Origin: Nannocystis punicea
GTDB lineage: Bacteria > Myxococcota_A > Polyangia > Nannocystales > Nannocystaceae
Direction of reading: 5' to 3'
DNA: 64,000 nt
Assembly: GCF_026965555.1 (NCBI RefSeq)
Contig: NZ_CP114040.1
Span: forward strand, 9,212,001-9,276,000
Under the pieces are notes generated by a model. It saw nothing but the letters and a program-made list of their open reading frames with translations. It made no database searches and was not told the DNA's origin. The position numbers and the translations under genes are program-made. Positions 37,421-47,761 of the stretch are shown piece by piece; the first letter of the stretch is position 1; every line of letters begins with the position of its first letter.

Positions 37421-37492
37421 GGTCATGGTGGTTCCGTGGGTCATGGTGAGTGCCCGGGTCATGGAAATCCCCGTGGTCAGTCGCGGGGTCAC
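37421..37492. repeat. Four 18-bp phased repeats upstream of nitroreductase
   Basis: The octamer GGTCATGG begins at 37421, 37439 and 37457, exactly 18 bases apart, with a weaker GGTCAG at 37475. The array lies 12 to 83 bases upstream of the nitroreductase ATG. It could be a multi-site operator or a degenerated tandem repeat with ATG codons every 18 bases on the minus strand. Confidence 0.6.
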
Positions 37493-37967
37493 GGTGAGGG
37501 CGAAGCAGGTCCCAAAATTATTTTTGACAGATCTGCCGCCGGCGCGATGCTCGGGCAGCCCTTGCGGCGCATCCGCCAGATCGATGACTTGAAATCCGAC
37601 ATGAACCAGGACCGCCGCGTTCCCTACCAGGGGTCCCCGTGCAGAGGGTCCTCCGTCTGTGTCCGTGCGTCCGTTCGGTGCCGATGGGAACGTACTTCTA
37701 ACTTCTACCGCTCCTGCGCGGTCCAGCCAGGCGCATCGGTCGCCGCGCCGCCGCAACGCCACCCGTGCACGCAGACTCCGCCCATCGTTCGGATTCGGAG
37801 CTCCATCGCTTCGCGCCGGTGCTTGCATCCGCCCGGCTTCTGCCGCATAGTCCAGGTCAAGATCGCTCGCGTCGCTGTGTGCATCGTTGAGGGCCAGGAG
37901 TCACGAGAGAGCCGCCGTGACCGATCCGCGACGCAGCTCGCGCGGCTTCTCCTCTCTAGGCAACATT
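37493..37967. other. Divergent intergenic region
   Basis: This holds the presumed divergent promoters of the nitroreductase operon and the AraC-type regulator. A short AT-rich patch (CCCAAAATTATTTTTGACAG, 37512-37531) is the best promoter candidate. No gene is supported. Confidence 0.35.
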
Positions 37968-38981
37968 ATGGTTCTCGGCGGCGATCCCAAGGCACCCTCA
38001 CCGATCTCGCGCATCTCGCGTTCGGATCTCGAGCTGCTGATGCGGACGCTCGAGGTCAGCTTTGTAAGGCTGTCCGAGTGTGTCGTCAGTTCGGGCTTCG
38101 GTCTCATGCTCGGTAGCCACGACGCGCCCGGTCTCCACTACAACCTCCGTGGTCATGGGGTCGGTTACATCGGCAACGGTCCAGCGATCGAGCTCGAGCC
38201 CCATACGATGATCATCGTTCCGCCGCACTCTCCGCTGCGAATCGACGTACCCGGAGCGCGTTCCTCATCGACCGTGAAGCTCGTCGACGGAAAGACCAAC
38301 TGCACCCTCATCGATGGGGTGCATCGCTACGTCGCCGGCGGCGGAACACCAGATGTCCTCATGATCTGCGGCTTCTTTCACGCTGTCTATGCGTCGTCGA
38401 TCAGTCTGTTCGGCACGTTGTCTGCGCCGATCGTCGAGCGATTCGAGGCGTGCAATATGCTGGATCAGACGCTGAAAGCCGCGCTCGCCGAGCTCGTCTC
38501 CCAAGAAGTTGGTGCGCACGCGATGTCCTCTGCGCTGCTGAAGCAGGTGATCGTCACATTGCTGCGCCGCGCTCTCTCGTCGCCGAACTCGTGGGTCGAG
38601 CAGTTTTCGCTGCTCCGAGATCCGCAAATCGCGCGAGCGTTCGCTGTCATGGTCGATAATCCGGGAGCACCGCACACCGTGCAGAGCCTCGCGGGCAGCG
38701 CGTCGCTGAGCCGGTCGGCGTTCATGGCTCGCTTTCATGACGTCATCGGCCGCTCGCCCATGCTCGTGTTGCGAGATCTGCGCATGCGGCAGGCGGCGCG
38801 CCAGCTGACGTCGGGGACGTATTCGGTCGAACAGGTCGCGGCGAACGCTGGATACGAGAGCCGCAGCAGCTTCATTCGTGCATTCCGGAACACATTCGGG
38901 CTCGATCCCTCGAGTTTTCGAGCCTCGAGACTGTCCGTCAGCCCGAGCTCAGCTGTCGGTTTCGATCTGGACGAGAAGTAG
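37968..38981 (+). CDS. AraC-family transcriptional regulator
   Basis: The product is 337 residues from the ATG at 37968. The N-terminal ~200 residues resemble the cupin-like ligand-binding domain of the AraC_N type (HYNLRGHGVGYIG, MIIVPPHSPLRIDV). The C-terminal ~100 hold the double HTH: HTVQSLAGSASLSRSAFMAR with FHDVIGRSPMLVLRDLRM, and YSVEQVAANAGYESRSSFIR with FRNTFGLDPSSFR. It is divergent from the nitroreductase/AhpD operon and probably controls it. Lower GC and codon use suggest acquisition together with those genes. Confidence 0.9.
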   Translation: MVLGGDPKAPSPISRISRSDLELLMRTLEVSFVRLSECVVSSGFGLMLGSHDAPGLHYNLRGHGVGYIGNGPAIELEPHTMIIVPPHSPLRIDVPGARSSSTVKLVDGKTNCTLIDGVHRYVAGGGTPDVLMICGFFHAVYASSISLFGTLSAPIVERFEACNMLDQTLKAALAELVSQEVGAHAMSSALLKQVIVTLLRRALSSPNSWVEQFSLLRDPQIARAFAVMVDNPGAPHTVQSLAGSASLSRSAFMARFHDVIGRSPMLVLRDLRMRQAARQLTSGTYSVEQVAANAGYESRSSFIRAFRNTFGLDPSSFRASRLSVSPSSAVGFDLDEK

Positions 38982-39247
38982 GGCCAGTACAGCCGGGCAA
39001 CCTCGACGGCAGCGAAGCCGACACCTGCCTGTCGCCGCGCAGGCGGCTGCAAGCCGCGGCGCGAGCCCCGGTCCTCGCCGGCGAATCTTCGACGGCGTCC
39101 TCAGCCGGAAGGCCGATACCCGAACTTCTGACGCGCGTCGAGGGCATGGCTACGAGCACGGCGCTCGTGGTCCTGCAAACACGGACGGCTTGATCTCGCG
39201 GGCCGCGCGACTTGGCCGGCTGCCGCGCCTGCAGTACGTTGGCTGCC

Positions 39248-39865
39248 ATGCCGAGCGCGCGTCTCTGGGTCCTGCTCCTCGCCATCGGTTGCGGTTCCAC
39301 CGGTTCCGGCTCGACCGGCTCCGGGAGCGACGGCACCACCGGCAGCGGCTCCACCACAGCCGAGACTCTCACGGGCAGCGCCTCGACGGTCTCCCCCGAC
39401 CTCCCGGCGCCGGTGGCGTGCTCCGGCGGCGGCGACGTCATCGAGCAGATCACCTTCGAGGCGACGACCTTCGTCGTCCACGGCCAGGCCGTCGATACCT
39501 CGCTCGACGCCGCGATCGCCTCCATCGTCCACCAGCCGTGCATGGTCGTCACCCAGAGCTCGATCGAGGTGACCGTCGGTTTCGGACCGATCATCGGCGT
39601 CGACACCGAGAGCCTTTTGCGATTCTCTTTCATCAACCAGTCGGGCGAGGTCGATCTCGCCATGGGTGGCGACATCCGGTACTTCTGGCACGACGGCCCG
39701 GTCACGCGCGTGTTCGATTTCCTGGACCCGCCGGCCAGCGGTACGGCGAGCGTGTCCGCCGCGTCGGCGCCGGGCGATCACTTCAGCGTTCACCTCCAGG
39801 GCCAGGTCGGGACGCCCCCCGAGGAATGGACGTTCGACTTCACGATCGACGCCGTGCGGCCCTGA
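39248..39865 (+). CDS. Lipoprotein of unknown function
   Basis: The product is 205 residues. MPSARLWVLLLAIGCGSTGS gives a lipobox Cys, followed by a Gly/Ser/Thr linker made of GSGSTGS-like units. The C-terminal ~150 residues are beta-rich (EQITFEATTFVVHGQAVD, IEVTVGFGPIIGVDTES, then WTFDFTIDAVRP) with one Cys pair. An outer-membrane or surface beta-sandwich is likely. No named family. Confidence 0.7.
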   Translation: MPSARLWVLLLAIGCGSTGSGSTGSGSDGTTGSGSTTAETLTGSASTVSPDLPAPVACSGGGDVIEQITFEATTFVVHGQAVDTSLDAAIASIVHQPCMVVTQSSIEVTVGFGPIIGVDTESLLRFSFINQSGEVDLAMGGDIRYFWHDGPVTRVFDFLDPPASGTASVSAASAPGDHFSVHLQGQVGTPPEEWTFDFTIDAVRP

Positions 39866-40027
39866 GCCGGCGTCCGTTCGGCCACTGCCGCTCCTGTCGG
39901 CCGGGCGCACGAAGTCCTGGTTCAAGGCCGCAGGCTCGCGCGTGAACGCCTCCCGAGCCGTGAGTTTGCGGATAAAATTCGACGGGGTCGTCGGCGACTC
40001 GCGTCGGCGACCCGATCATTGGCGCTG

Positions 40028-40411
40028 TCAGGCCGCCTTTTGCCGCGGCGGACCGCCTGCCATCTTGCGGCATTCCTGGGCGCACGACTTGCACGCCTGG
40101 GCGCACTGCTGGCAGTGCGTCATCGAGTACTTCGCGCATTCCGCCCCGCACGCCTCACAGACGTCGGCGCAGAGCTGGCACATGCTCTGCGCATACTCGC
40201 TGCAGCGCGACATCAGCGATGCCGCGGTGAAGCATACGCCGGCGCAATCCTGGTTCATGCGGATGCAGCGCGCCATCTCGGCGACGCTCGCCTCCGCGAG
40301 ACACGCGGACCCGCACGTCTCGCACGTCTTGGCGCAGACCAGGCACGCGTCGATGCATGCCTGAAACTGCTGGACTTGCTGTGGATCTTGTTGAGTCTGT
40401 TGATTTGCCAT
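40028..40411 (-). CDS. Cys-rich four-helix copper-storage-like protein (DUF326)
   Basis: The product is 127 residues from the ATG at 40411, with AGGAG seven bases upstream. It has about 20 Cys in regular CxxxC and CxxC patterns along helices (CIDACLVCAKTCETCGSACL, then CQLCADVCEACGAECAKY). This matches DUF326 and the Csp-type copper storage proteins, in which Cys inside a four-helix bundle bind many Cu(I) ions. The C-terminus is Gly/Pro/Arg-rich. No signal peptide is visible, so it is a cytosolic Csp3-like form. Copper binding is inferred from family, not shown here. Confidence 0.85.
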   Translation of the reverse strand: MANQQTQQDPQQVQQFQACIDACLVCAKTCETCGSACLAEASVAEMARCIRMNQDCAGVCFTAASLMSRCSEYAQSMCQLCADVCEACGAECAKYSMTHCQQCAQACKSCAQECRKMAGGPPRQKAA

Positions 40412-40982
40412 GATGAACTCCTGCTGATGTGTCGGGTGCAGGGGGTGACCTGTTGTCGTTTCAGCGGCTCCCCCGGGCCTGAACACCATGTCACCGCGGA
40501 CCCCCACGATCACTTCTCGCTGACGGTCGCCCGATGCGCCCTCGCCCGCGGGCAGTGCGGGCAGCGATCTCGCGCTCGTGCCCGGTCATCGCTGCGGCGC
40601 TTTGACGTCGACCAGCTCGAGAGCGGAGCGCGCGTCCTCCCATCGTCGGATGCGGGCGACGTGACCACGCGGGAGAGGCGCCCCCGCCGCCGGCGACCAG
40701 CTCTCACCGAGCCGAGAGCTCCATCATCCAGGCCTCGAGCTCGGCGAGCGCCGGAACACGCAGGCCTCGAACCTCGCGGAAGACGGCATGAGCTGAGCGC
40801 GGTCGATGTTACCGTCGGCGCTCCCGTTCAAGAGCCGCGCGAATTCATGCAAGCGCTCGTTTCCGAACTCGTGGTCCATTCATTCGTAGTAATTCGGAGA
40901 GGACGCGACCGTCCGCGAACAAGACAGCCTATCCATCGGTAGAACGGCTCGTGCCGTCGACCATCCTCCCGCGCCCTGCGAT
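40412..40982. other. Region without a supported gene
   Basis: Upstream of the Csp-like gene, presumably its promoter region. Frames farther right are Arg-rich shadows. No RNA gene seen. Confidence 0.3.
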
Positions 40983-41930
<948 letters not shown>

Positions 41931-42417
41931 CGATCCGCGGGTGGAGGGAGAGGGCGCGACGGAGTACCGCAACCTTCCGAAGGCCGATGCCGTGCGACTC
42001 CGCGTCTGCTCGCCGCACATCGCCGCCGCAGGCTGTTCGCTCGAATGTGCTCGTGTCAGAATCTGCAATCTGTTTCAGGTTGCTGCCTCGTCACTCGCCA
42101 GGGGCGAAATCGCGCGATGCAGGGATTCGAGGTACCATGCCGACAATCCCAGAATCGCGCTGATCAGAGCAATCTCTCGGTTCTGACCAATCTTTCATTC
42201 GAGCGCTCATGCCGCCGCCGCGCAGCGCAACCTGGACGCACAGGGCCGGACAGCGTCAGAGTATCGCGACCTCGACGGGCACATCGACCTGCAGGTCGCC
42301 AGTGTCTTCCACGTGGGCTCGATCCACGAAGCCCACTGCTGCCTCGCCGGGGCGGCCATCTCTGTCCGGTAAACTCGTACCAATTCTGCTCACATCGCCC
42401 GTCATGAAACCCTCCCT
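41931..42417. other. Intergenic region at cluster border
   Basis: No convincing gene lies between the kinase start and the glycosyltransferase stop. Frames are short and mixed. I place the left border of the biosynthetic cluster here. Confidence 0.35.
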
Positions 42418-43656
42418 TCACCGATTGAACGGTCGACTCGTCTCCTGAGCGAACCCGGCGAGCAGCTCCGCCGCCCGGGCCGCTCCACCCGCGCGATACA
42501 GCCCGTCGCCGGCCTCCTGGACTCGGGCCGCCATGTCCCGATCCGCGAGCGCTGCCTCGATTCGACCCTGGAGCGCCGCCGGTTCGCAGTCTTCGGCCCG
42601 CAGCCAGACGCCGAGACCCAGCGCCTCCATGTGCTCGGCGAAGATCGGTTGATCCGCACCCTGGGGGAGCATCAACATCGGCACCCCGGCGAGCAGGGAC
42701 TCGAACACGCTATTGGTCCCGGCGTGGGTGATGAAGACCGACGCGCGCTGCAGGACCGCGAGCTGGGGCACGTAGGGGCGGACCAGCGTGTGCGGGGGCG
42801 GCGGCTCGAGGGCGCTGGTGTCGGCAGCGCCCACGGCGACCACCGCGCCGTAGCGACCCTCCGCGAGCGCCTCGAAGACAGCGCGGAAGATGTCACGCCG
42901 GTCGTTGTAGAGCCGCATCGAGCCCAGCGAGGCGTAGACCAGCGGTCGAGGCAACGCGGCGAGCGCGGCGGTGAAGGCCGGGTCGTCGTCCGCGCTCCGT
43001 TCATCGTAGCAGGGGCCGACGAAGTGATAGCTCGCGTCGAACTCCGCGCGCCGCGGTTGCAGCTGCTCGGAGGTGTAGACGAGGTTGATGTCGCCGCGGA
43101 GGTTCATGCAATTGGGAATGCCGGGCAGGACATCGTCGCCGTGCGTGCGGGTGACCGCGAAGCGGTCGGCGCAGCGCGCCCAGGCCGCTCGATCGCGGGC
43201 CTCGATCCGCCCGATCTCCGCCTCGCTCCGACCCGGCCACCGCGCGGCGAAGACCGCCTCCGAGACCCGAGCTCCCCGAGGCCACAGGGCGTTGGTGTGC
43301 ACGACCGCGGTCGGCAACCCGCACAGCTCGGCGGCGATGGCGGCCCACAGGCACTTGGCGGTGTACACGACGAGCGCCGGCCGCAGCGCCCGCAACATCT
43401 CGACCAGCGCCGGGACCGCCTCCATCGAGTAGTCGATCGTCCGCAGGTTCACCGTGCAGTCCGGCGGCTCGTAGCCGAAGGGCGGCTGCAGCACGACCCT
43501 CGCGCCCGAGGCGGCCACGAGCTCACGGTAAGGCTCGAGCGTGAACGCGTGGACCCGATGACCGCGCTCGACCAGCGCGCGGACGATCGGCAGCGTCGTC
43601 ACGAGCCGCGAGTGGTAGGGGATGTCGAAGAAAGCGATGTCGAGACCGGTCGTCAT
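42418..43656 (-). CDS. UGT/MGT-type glycosyltransferase (GT1)
   Basis: The product is 412 residues. The N-terminal domain opens AFFDIPYHSRLVTTLPIVRA, the acceptor-side pattern of GT1 enzymes. The C-terminal donor site has YASLGSMRLY, then VRPYVPQLAVLQRASVFITH, HAGTNSVFESLLAGVPMLML and PQGADQPIF, as in macrolide-type glycosyltransferases that use NDP-sugars. The ATG at 43656 overlaps the TGA of the methyltransferase gene by four bases (ATGA), so the genes are translationally coupled. It probably glycosylates the cluster product or inactivates it inside the cell. Confidence 0.9.
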   Translation of the reverse strand: MTTGLDIAFFDIPYHSRLVTTLPIVRALVERGHRVHAFTLEPYRELVAASGARVVLQPPFGYEPPDCTVNLRTIDYSMEAVPALVEMLRALRPALVVYTAKCLWAAIAAELCGLPTAVVHTNALWPRGARVSEAVFAARWPGRSEAEIGRIEARDRAAWARCADRFAVTRTHGDDVLPGIPNCMNLRGDINLVYTSEQLQPRRAEFDASYHFVGPCYDERSADDDPAFTAALAALPRPLVYASLGSMRLYNDRRDIFRAVFEALAEGRYGAVVAVGAADTSALEPPPPHTLVRPYVPQLAVLQRASVFITHAGTNSVFESLLAGVPMLMLPQGADQPIFAEHMEALGLGVWLRAEDCEPAALQGRIEAALADRDMAARVQEAGDGLYRAGGAARAAELLAGFAQETSRPFNR

Positions 43657-44206
43657 GGTTCGCGCCTCGCGAGGGCCCACACGTGGTAGGGAAAATCTGG
43701 CTCATCGGTCAGGTCGTGGATCGCCGGGTCATAGACCACCCAATCGTCGAAGTTCGCGGCGACGCAGGCGCGGTTGCCCCACGAGCCGGTGCGGATCGGC
43801 GCCAGCGGGAAGCCGCACTCGTGCAGGAAGTGCTTGAGGCCGAGCTCGGTCCAGCGGGTGCAGTCGACCGGGTAGCGGTGCACCTTGACCAGGAACGGCA
43901 CCGACACGAGGAACCATCCGCCCGGCGCAGCATGTCGTGGACGTTGCGCCCGGCGCGGTATGGATAGAGCAGGTGCTCGAAGACCTGCTCGGCGATCACG
44001 AGATCGAAGGTCTCCGCCAGCGGACCGGCGCAGACGTCGAACTCGGGGAACTCGGCGCTGCGATAGCTGGAGAAGCCGAAGTCGCGCCAGCGCCGGCCGG
44101 AGATCTCGAGCGCGTCGAAGCCGGCGAACGGGAGCGACCGCAGCCACTCGTTGCACGCCTCGTTCATCACGATGCGGCTCCACGTCATCATCGATGGATT
44201 GGTCAC
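43653..44206 (-). CDS. SAM-dependent methyltransferase, frameshifted
   Basis: A GTG start at 44206 overlaps the ABC gene stop (GTGA). The first frame reads [20 protein letters not shown] (SAM loop), then [16 protein letters not shown], typical of class I methyltransferases. At about 43921-43925 the frame breaks: one extra C in CGCCGGGC restores [20 protein letters not shown] and the rest to the stop at 43653, about 184 residues. Since the gene is embedded in a tight operon with overlapping start and stop codons, a sequencing deletion seems more likely than a true null. Possible targets are an N- or O-site on the peptide or lipid product. Confidence 0.75.
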
Positions 44207-45834
44207 GGCGAAGCCTCCGGTGCGGGCGCACTCGCGGCGGCCGCGGCGGCGACCAGGCGACCGTCGTCCAGGTGCAGCCGGCGGTCGGCCAGGTGGAAGA
44301 AGCGGGCGTCGTGGCTGATGGCGATCACCGTCTTGCCCGCGGCGCGCATCTCGGGGACGAGCGTCTCGTAGAAGTAGCGGCGGAGCTCGGGGTCCTGGTG
44401 AGCCGCCCACTCGTCGAGGACGTAGATCGGCCGGTCCTCGAGCAGCGCGACCACCATCGCCAACCGCTTGCGCTGACCGGTCGACAGCTCGAGCGGGGCG
44501 AAGCGCCCGTCCTCGAAGCCCACGATCCCCTCGAGGTTGAAGCGGCGCAGCAGGGCCTCGACCCGCGCCGGGTCGGAGACGTCGAGGCCGTACGGCAGGC
44601 CGAAGAGGTGGTGATCCATGAAGACCGAGGTGAACAGGCCGCGGTAGGTCGCGCGCAGCTGCGGCGAGAGCGGACGCTCGTCGAGGCGGATCTCGCCGCG
44701 CTCGGGCGGATAGAGGCCGGTCAACAGCTTCATGAGGGTGGTCTTGCCGCTGCCGTTGCTGCCGGTGATGAAGACGACCTCGCCGCGGCCGATGCTCAGA
44801 TCCACGGGGCCGACCGTGAACGTGGGTCGACCCTCGTCGACGTAGCTGAAGGCCGCGCCGCGCAGCTCGATCTGCTCGAAGCTCGTCCGCAGCGCGGGCT
44901 CCGATTCGGCCGCGGCCCCGCGCCCGGCGAGGGCCTGCTCGAGCGCGTCCAGGCGGGCGAGCGCGGCCTCGGCGGTGGCGAACACGTGGAGCTCGCGGAC
45001 CAGATAGATGACGGCCGCGAAGCTCAGGAACAGCACGGTGACGACCTCGAAGCGGATCGCCGGCTCGATCGTCGTCTCGACCGGGCGAAACAGCAGGAAG
45101 CCGAGGAAGTAGATCGTCGTCGCCGTGACGGGCCCCTGGTACACCGACTTGTAATGGTGCCCCGCCGCCGCGTCGACCTCGCGGCCGGCGGCGAACGCCT
45201 CGGCCCGCAGCGCCGCACCGGCCGCGGGATCCATCTTGAGCTGGGCGAAGCCGCGGGTGAGCTGCTCGACGAGCCGTCGCCGGCGCGACCAGGCGTGATC
45301 GAGGACGACGCCCGTCTCTCGCGCGTCGCGTCGCTCGCCGTGTAGCCGCCAACCGAGCAGCGAGAGGGTCGCTACCCACACGAGCGCGCCCAGCGGCGCG
45401 AGCGCGGCGAGGTAGACGCCGAGCCCGATGAGCATCATGACGTAGACGAGGCAGTCGATGAGCACCGGCGTGACCGCCTCGAGCTGCTCGATGTCGCGGG
45501 TGAACCCGGCCGCGACGCCATCGAGCCGCTCGAAGACGCGGAGCTCGGCGGCGCGGATCCTGGCGAACAGCCGGCGACGGCGCTCGAACAGCGCGGCCTC
45601 GACCTGATTCATGATGCGCAGCGCCCCGCGCCAGCGCAGGACGAACCCGGCCGCGAGCAGCGCGGCGAATACGAGACCGGCGCCGATCTGGACGCCCGCC
45701 GTACTCGGGTGGAGCACGGTGCGGTTGAGCAGCGCGAGCTGCCCGGCGACCAGGAGCGCCGAGGCGGCGAGCATGACCAACCCGCGCCGCATCACCTGGC
45801 GAGCGTCGCCCGGGAACAGCTCCATCAGGCGCAT
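44203..45834 (-). CDS. Cyclic-peptide-type ABC exporter, fused TM-NBD (second)
   Basis: The product is 543 residues. Six TM helices in the first ~300 residues ([39 protein letters not shown]) are followed by an ABC ATPase with Walker [10 protein letters not shown] near residue 357, signature [11 protein letters not shown], Walker [15 protein letters not shown] and switch His AISHDARFF. The STGQRKR and DEWAA-QDP motifs mark the SyrD/PvdE cyclic-peptide exporter group. The ATG lies inside the end of the upstream ABC gene (10-base overlap) with GGAG seven bases ahead. It probably pairs with that protein to export the product. Confidence 0.9.
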   Translation of the reverse strand: MRLMELFPGDARQVMRRGLVMLAASALLVAGQLALLNRTVLHPSTAGVQIGAGLVFAALLAAGFVLRWRGALRIMNQVEAALFERRRRLFARIRAAELRVFERLDGVAAGFTRDIEQLEAVTPVLIDCLVYVMMLIGLGVYLAALAPLGALVWVATLSLLGWRLHGERRDARETGVVLDHAWSRRRRLVEQLTRGFAQLKMDPAAGAALRAEAFAAGREVDAAAGHHYKSVYQGPVTATTIYFLGFLLFRPVETTIEPAIRFEVVTVLFLSFAAVIYLVRELHVFATAEAALARLDALEQALAGRGAAAESEPALRTSFEQIELRGAAFSYVDEGRPTFTVGPVDLSIGRGEVVFITGSNGSGKTTLMKLLTGLYPPERGEIRLDERPLSPQLRATYRGLFTSVFMDHHLFGLPYGLDVSDPARVEALLRRFNLEGIVGFEDGRFAPLELSTGQRKRLAMVVALLEDRPIYVLDEWAAHQDPELRRYFYETLVPEMRAAGKTVIAISHDARFFHLADRRLHLDDGRLVAAAAAASAPAPEASP

Positions 45835-47489
45835 ACCGGCTCCATCCTGCCGCCGTGGAAGTGAAACCGGCGGTCGCAGGCGTCGAACGCGTCGTCGTCG
45901 TGGGTGACGGCCACGACGGTCTTGCCGCGGGCGCGCAGCGACGGGAGGATCCGGCGGTAGAACGCCTCGCGGAAGTGCGGGTCCTGATCGGCGGCCCACT
46001 CGTCGAACACGTAGATCGGTCGATCCGCGAGGAGCGCGACGATCAGCGCCAGGCGCTTGCGCTGGCCGGTCGAGAGGTCGACGGTGGTGAAGCGGCCGTC
46101 CTCGAAGCGGACCTTGTGGCCGAGCTCCATCTCCTCGAGGAGCGCGGCGACCCGCGCCGGATCGACGTCCTCGATGCCGTAGAGGCGCTCGAACAGCGCG
46201 ACCTCGGCGAACACCGCGGCGAACCGGCTGCGCCACGCGGGGCCGGGGTCGGCGGGCAAGGCCTCGCCGTCGACCCGCAGCTCGCCGCCGTGGCGCCGGT
46301 AGAGCCCGCAGAGCAGCTTGATGAAGGTCGACTTGCCGCTGCCGTTGGCGCCGGTGACGAATACGACCTCGCCCGGGACGAGCTCGAGGTCGCAGGGGCC
46401 GACCGCGAAGCCTGCCCGGTCGTCGCGTGGCTCGTAGCGATAGCTGACCCCGCGGAGAGCCAGCGACGCGAACGGCTGCGGCGGCGTGCTCGCCTCGGTC
46501 CGCTGGTCGGCCAGGCCTTCGAGTCGATCGGCGAGGTCGATCATCCGCTGCCAGGTCGCGCCGAGCCGCGTGAGCAGCGGCGCGGCCATCAGCAGCATCA
46601 GCACGGGCCGGAAGATGAAGGTGACCGCGACCAGGAGCCGGCTGACCTCGGCGGCCGCGTCGGGCACCACCACCGGGAGGATGAAGCCGATCGCGGCGAG
46701 CAGCGCCAGGTAGACCTGGCGGGTCAGCGTGTCGCGGGCGAAGAACTCGGCGTGGTGGACGTCGCGGCTGCGCCGCAGGGCCTCGGCCTCGCGCTCGAAG
46801 GTTGCGGCGACCGCCGCGCTGCGGGCCCCGTGCTGCTTCAGCTGCTTGAAGCCGGCCAGCAGGTCGTCGATGGGCTCCTGCATGCGGCGGAGGGCGGCCC
46901 GATCGCGGGCCATCTGGTCGGCGACCGCGTGATCGATCCGGGCGATGAGGAGCGCCGTCGCCACCATCGCCACGCCTGCCACCAGCGCCGCTTGCAGCGA
47001 GATCGTCGCCACGTAGAGGGTGGACAGCGCCACCGTCGCCGCGGCCACGAGCGCCTGCGTGACGATCGTGCCGCCGGGGATGATGCGACCCGCGTCGCCG
47101 GTGACCCGGCCGACGATCTCGGCGCCGCCGATCGCCTCGAAGCGCTCGAGATCGAGGCGCCCGGTCGCGTCGAGGACCCGCTCGGTGGTGCGCGACACGG
47201 CCGCGGTGAGGGCGTCGAGGACCCGCTGCGAGAGGGCTCCCTGGTAGCTCGCGTTGACCGCGACCGCCACCACGAAGGTGAGCAGGGCGCCGATGGGCAG
47301 GCCGACGTCGGCCGCGGCGTCGAGACCCTGGTCGACGCTGTGGAGCACCAGCACGTTGGCCGCCGCGACCAGGCCGATCTCGACCGCCCACGTCCGGTGC
47401 GAACGACCGTCCTCGGCGACGATGAGCGCGAGCAGGCCGCCGACGCTCGCGCGCGCGTCACGGCCCGAGTCTGCGGTCGGCCCGGTCAT
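45825..47489 (-). CDS. Cyclic-peptide-type ABC exporter, fused TM-NBD (first)
   Basis: The product is 554 residues. TM helices ([59 protein letters not shown]) precede an NBD with Walker [10 protein letters not shown] near residue 380, signature [11 protein letters not shown] near 470, Walker [15 protein letters not shown] near 490 and [13 protein letters not shown]. This is the SyrD/PvdE/YojI type that exports peptide natural products. It and the next gene are similar but not identical, as expected for a heterodimer. No N-terminal C39 peptidase domain is present, so leader removal must be done by another enzyme. Confidence 0.9.
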   Translation of the reverse strand: MTGPTADSGRDARASVGGLLALIVAEDGRSHRTWAVEIGLVAAANVLVLHSVDQGLDAAADVGLPIGALLTFVVAVAVNASYQGALSQRVLDALTAAVSRTTERVLDATGRLDLERFEAIGGAEIVGRVTGDAGRIIPGGTIVTQALVAAATVALSTLYVATISLQAALVAGVAMVATALLIARIDHAVADQMARDRAALRRMQEPIDDLLAGFKQLKQHGARSAAVAATFEREAEALRRSRDVHHAEFFARDTLTRQVYLALLAAIGFILPVVVPDAAAEVSRLLVAVTFIFRPVLMLLMAAPLLTRLGATWQRMIDLADRLEGLADQRTEASTPPQPFASLALRGVSYRYEPRDDRAGFAVGPCDLELVPGEVVFVTGANGSGKSTFIKLLCGLYRRHGGELRVDGEALPADPGPAWRSRFAAVFAEVALFERLYGIEDVDPARVAALLEEMELGHKVRFEDGRFTTVDLSTGQRKRLALIVALLADRPIYVFDEWAADQDPHFREAFYRRILPSLRARGKTVVAVTHDDDAFDACDRRFHFHGGRMEPVCA

Positions 47490-47571
47490 CGATCCGCTCT
47501 CCCTGCGCCTCGCGGCTGGCGATCGAGGGGCACGTGGGGGTCGAGCACGGAGGACGCTCCTTCGCTCCGCG

Positions 47572-47751
47572 CTACTCGTCCTGCTCCGCCTGCGGCGCGG
47601 GTCTGGGCCCCGCGGCGACGAGGATGAGGAGCGCGACGAGCGGCGTCAGGGCCATGGCGATGACCGCGAAGCCGAGGAATCCGGCCCGGCGCCGGCGGCC
47701 GGCGACGCCCACGACGACACAGGCGAGGAGGTAGAGCGGGTGGAGGTTCAT
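47572..47751 (-). CDS. Small two-TM membrane protein in export operon
   Basis: A 59-residue frame begins MNLHPLYLLACVVVGVAGRR and continues with a second helix (FAVIAMALTPLVALLILVAAG), ending in a polar PAPQAEQDE tail. The ATG is 10 bases after the SPFH stop, with GAGG upstream, and the ABC gene starts 82 bases further on. Two TM helices separated by a basic RRRR loop give a clear hairpin topology. Such small proteins often accompany transporters, but its role is unknown. Confidence 0.7.
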   Translation of the reverse strand: MNLHPLYLLACVVVGVAGRRRRAGFLGFAVIAMALTPLVALLILVAAGPRPAPQAEQDE

Positions 47752-47761
47752 GACGGGGTCC

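Noticed and set aside
44203-47391. One 1062-residue fused double ABC protein
   Set aside because: The long frame passes through the first ABC gene in a non-coding register; real ABC motifs lie in two separate frames with a 10-base overlap at 45825-45834.
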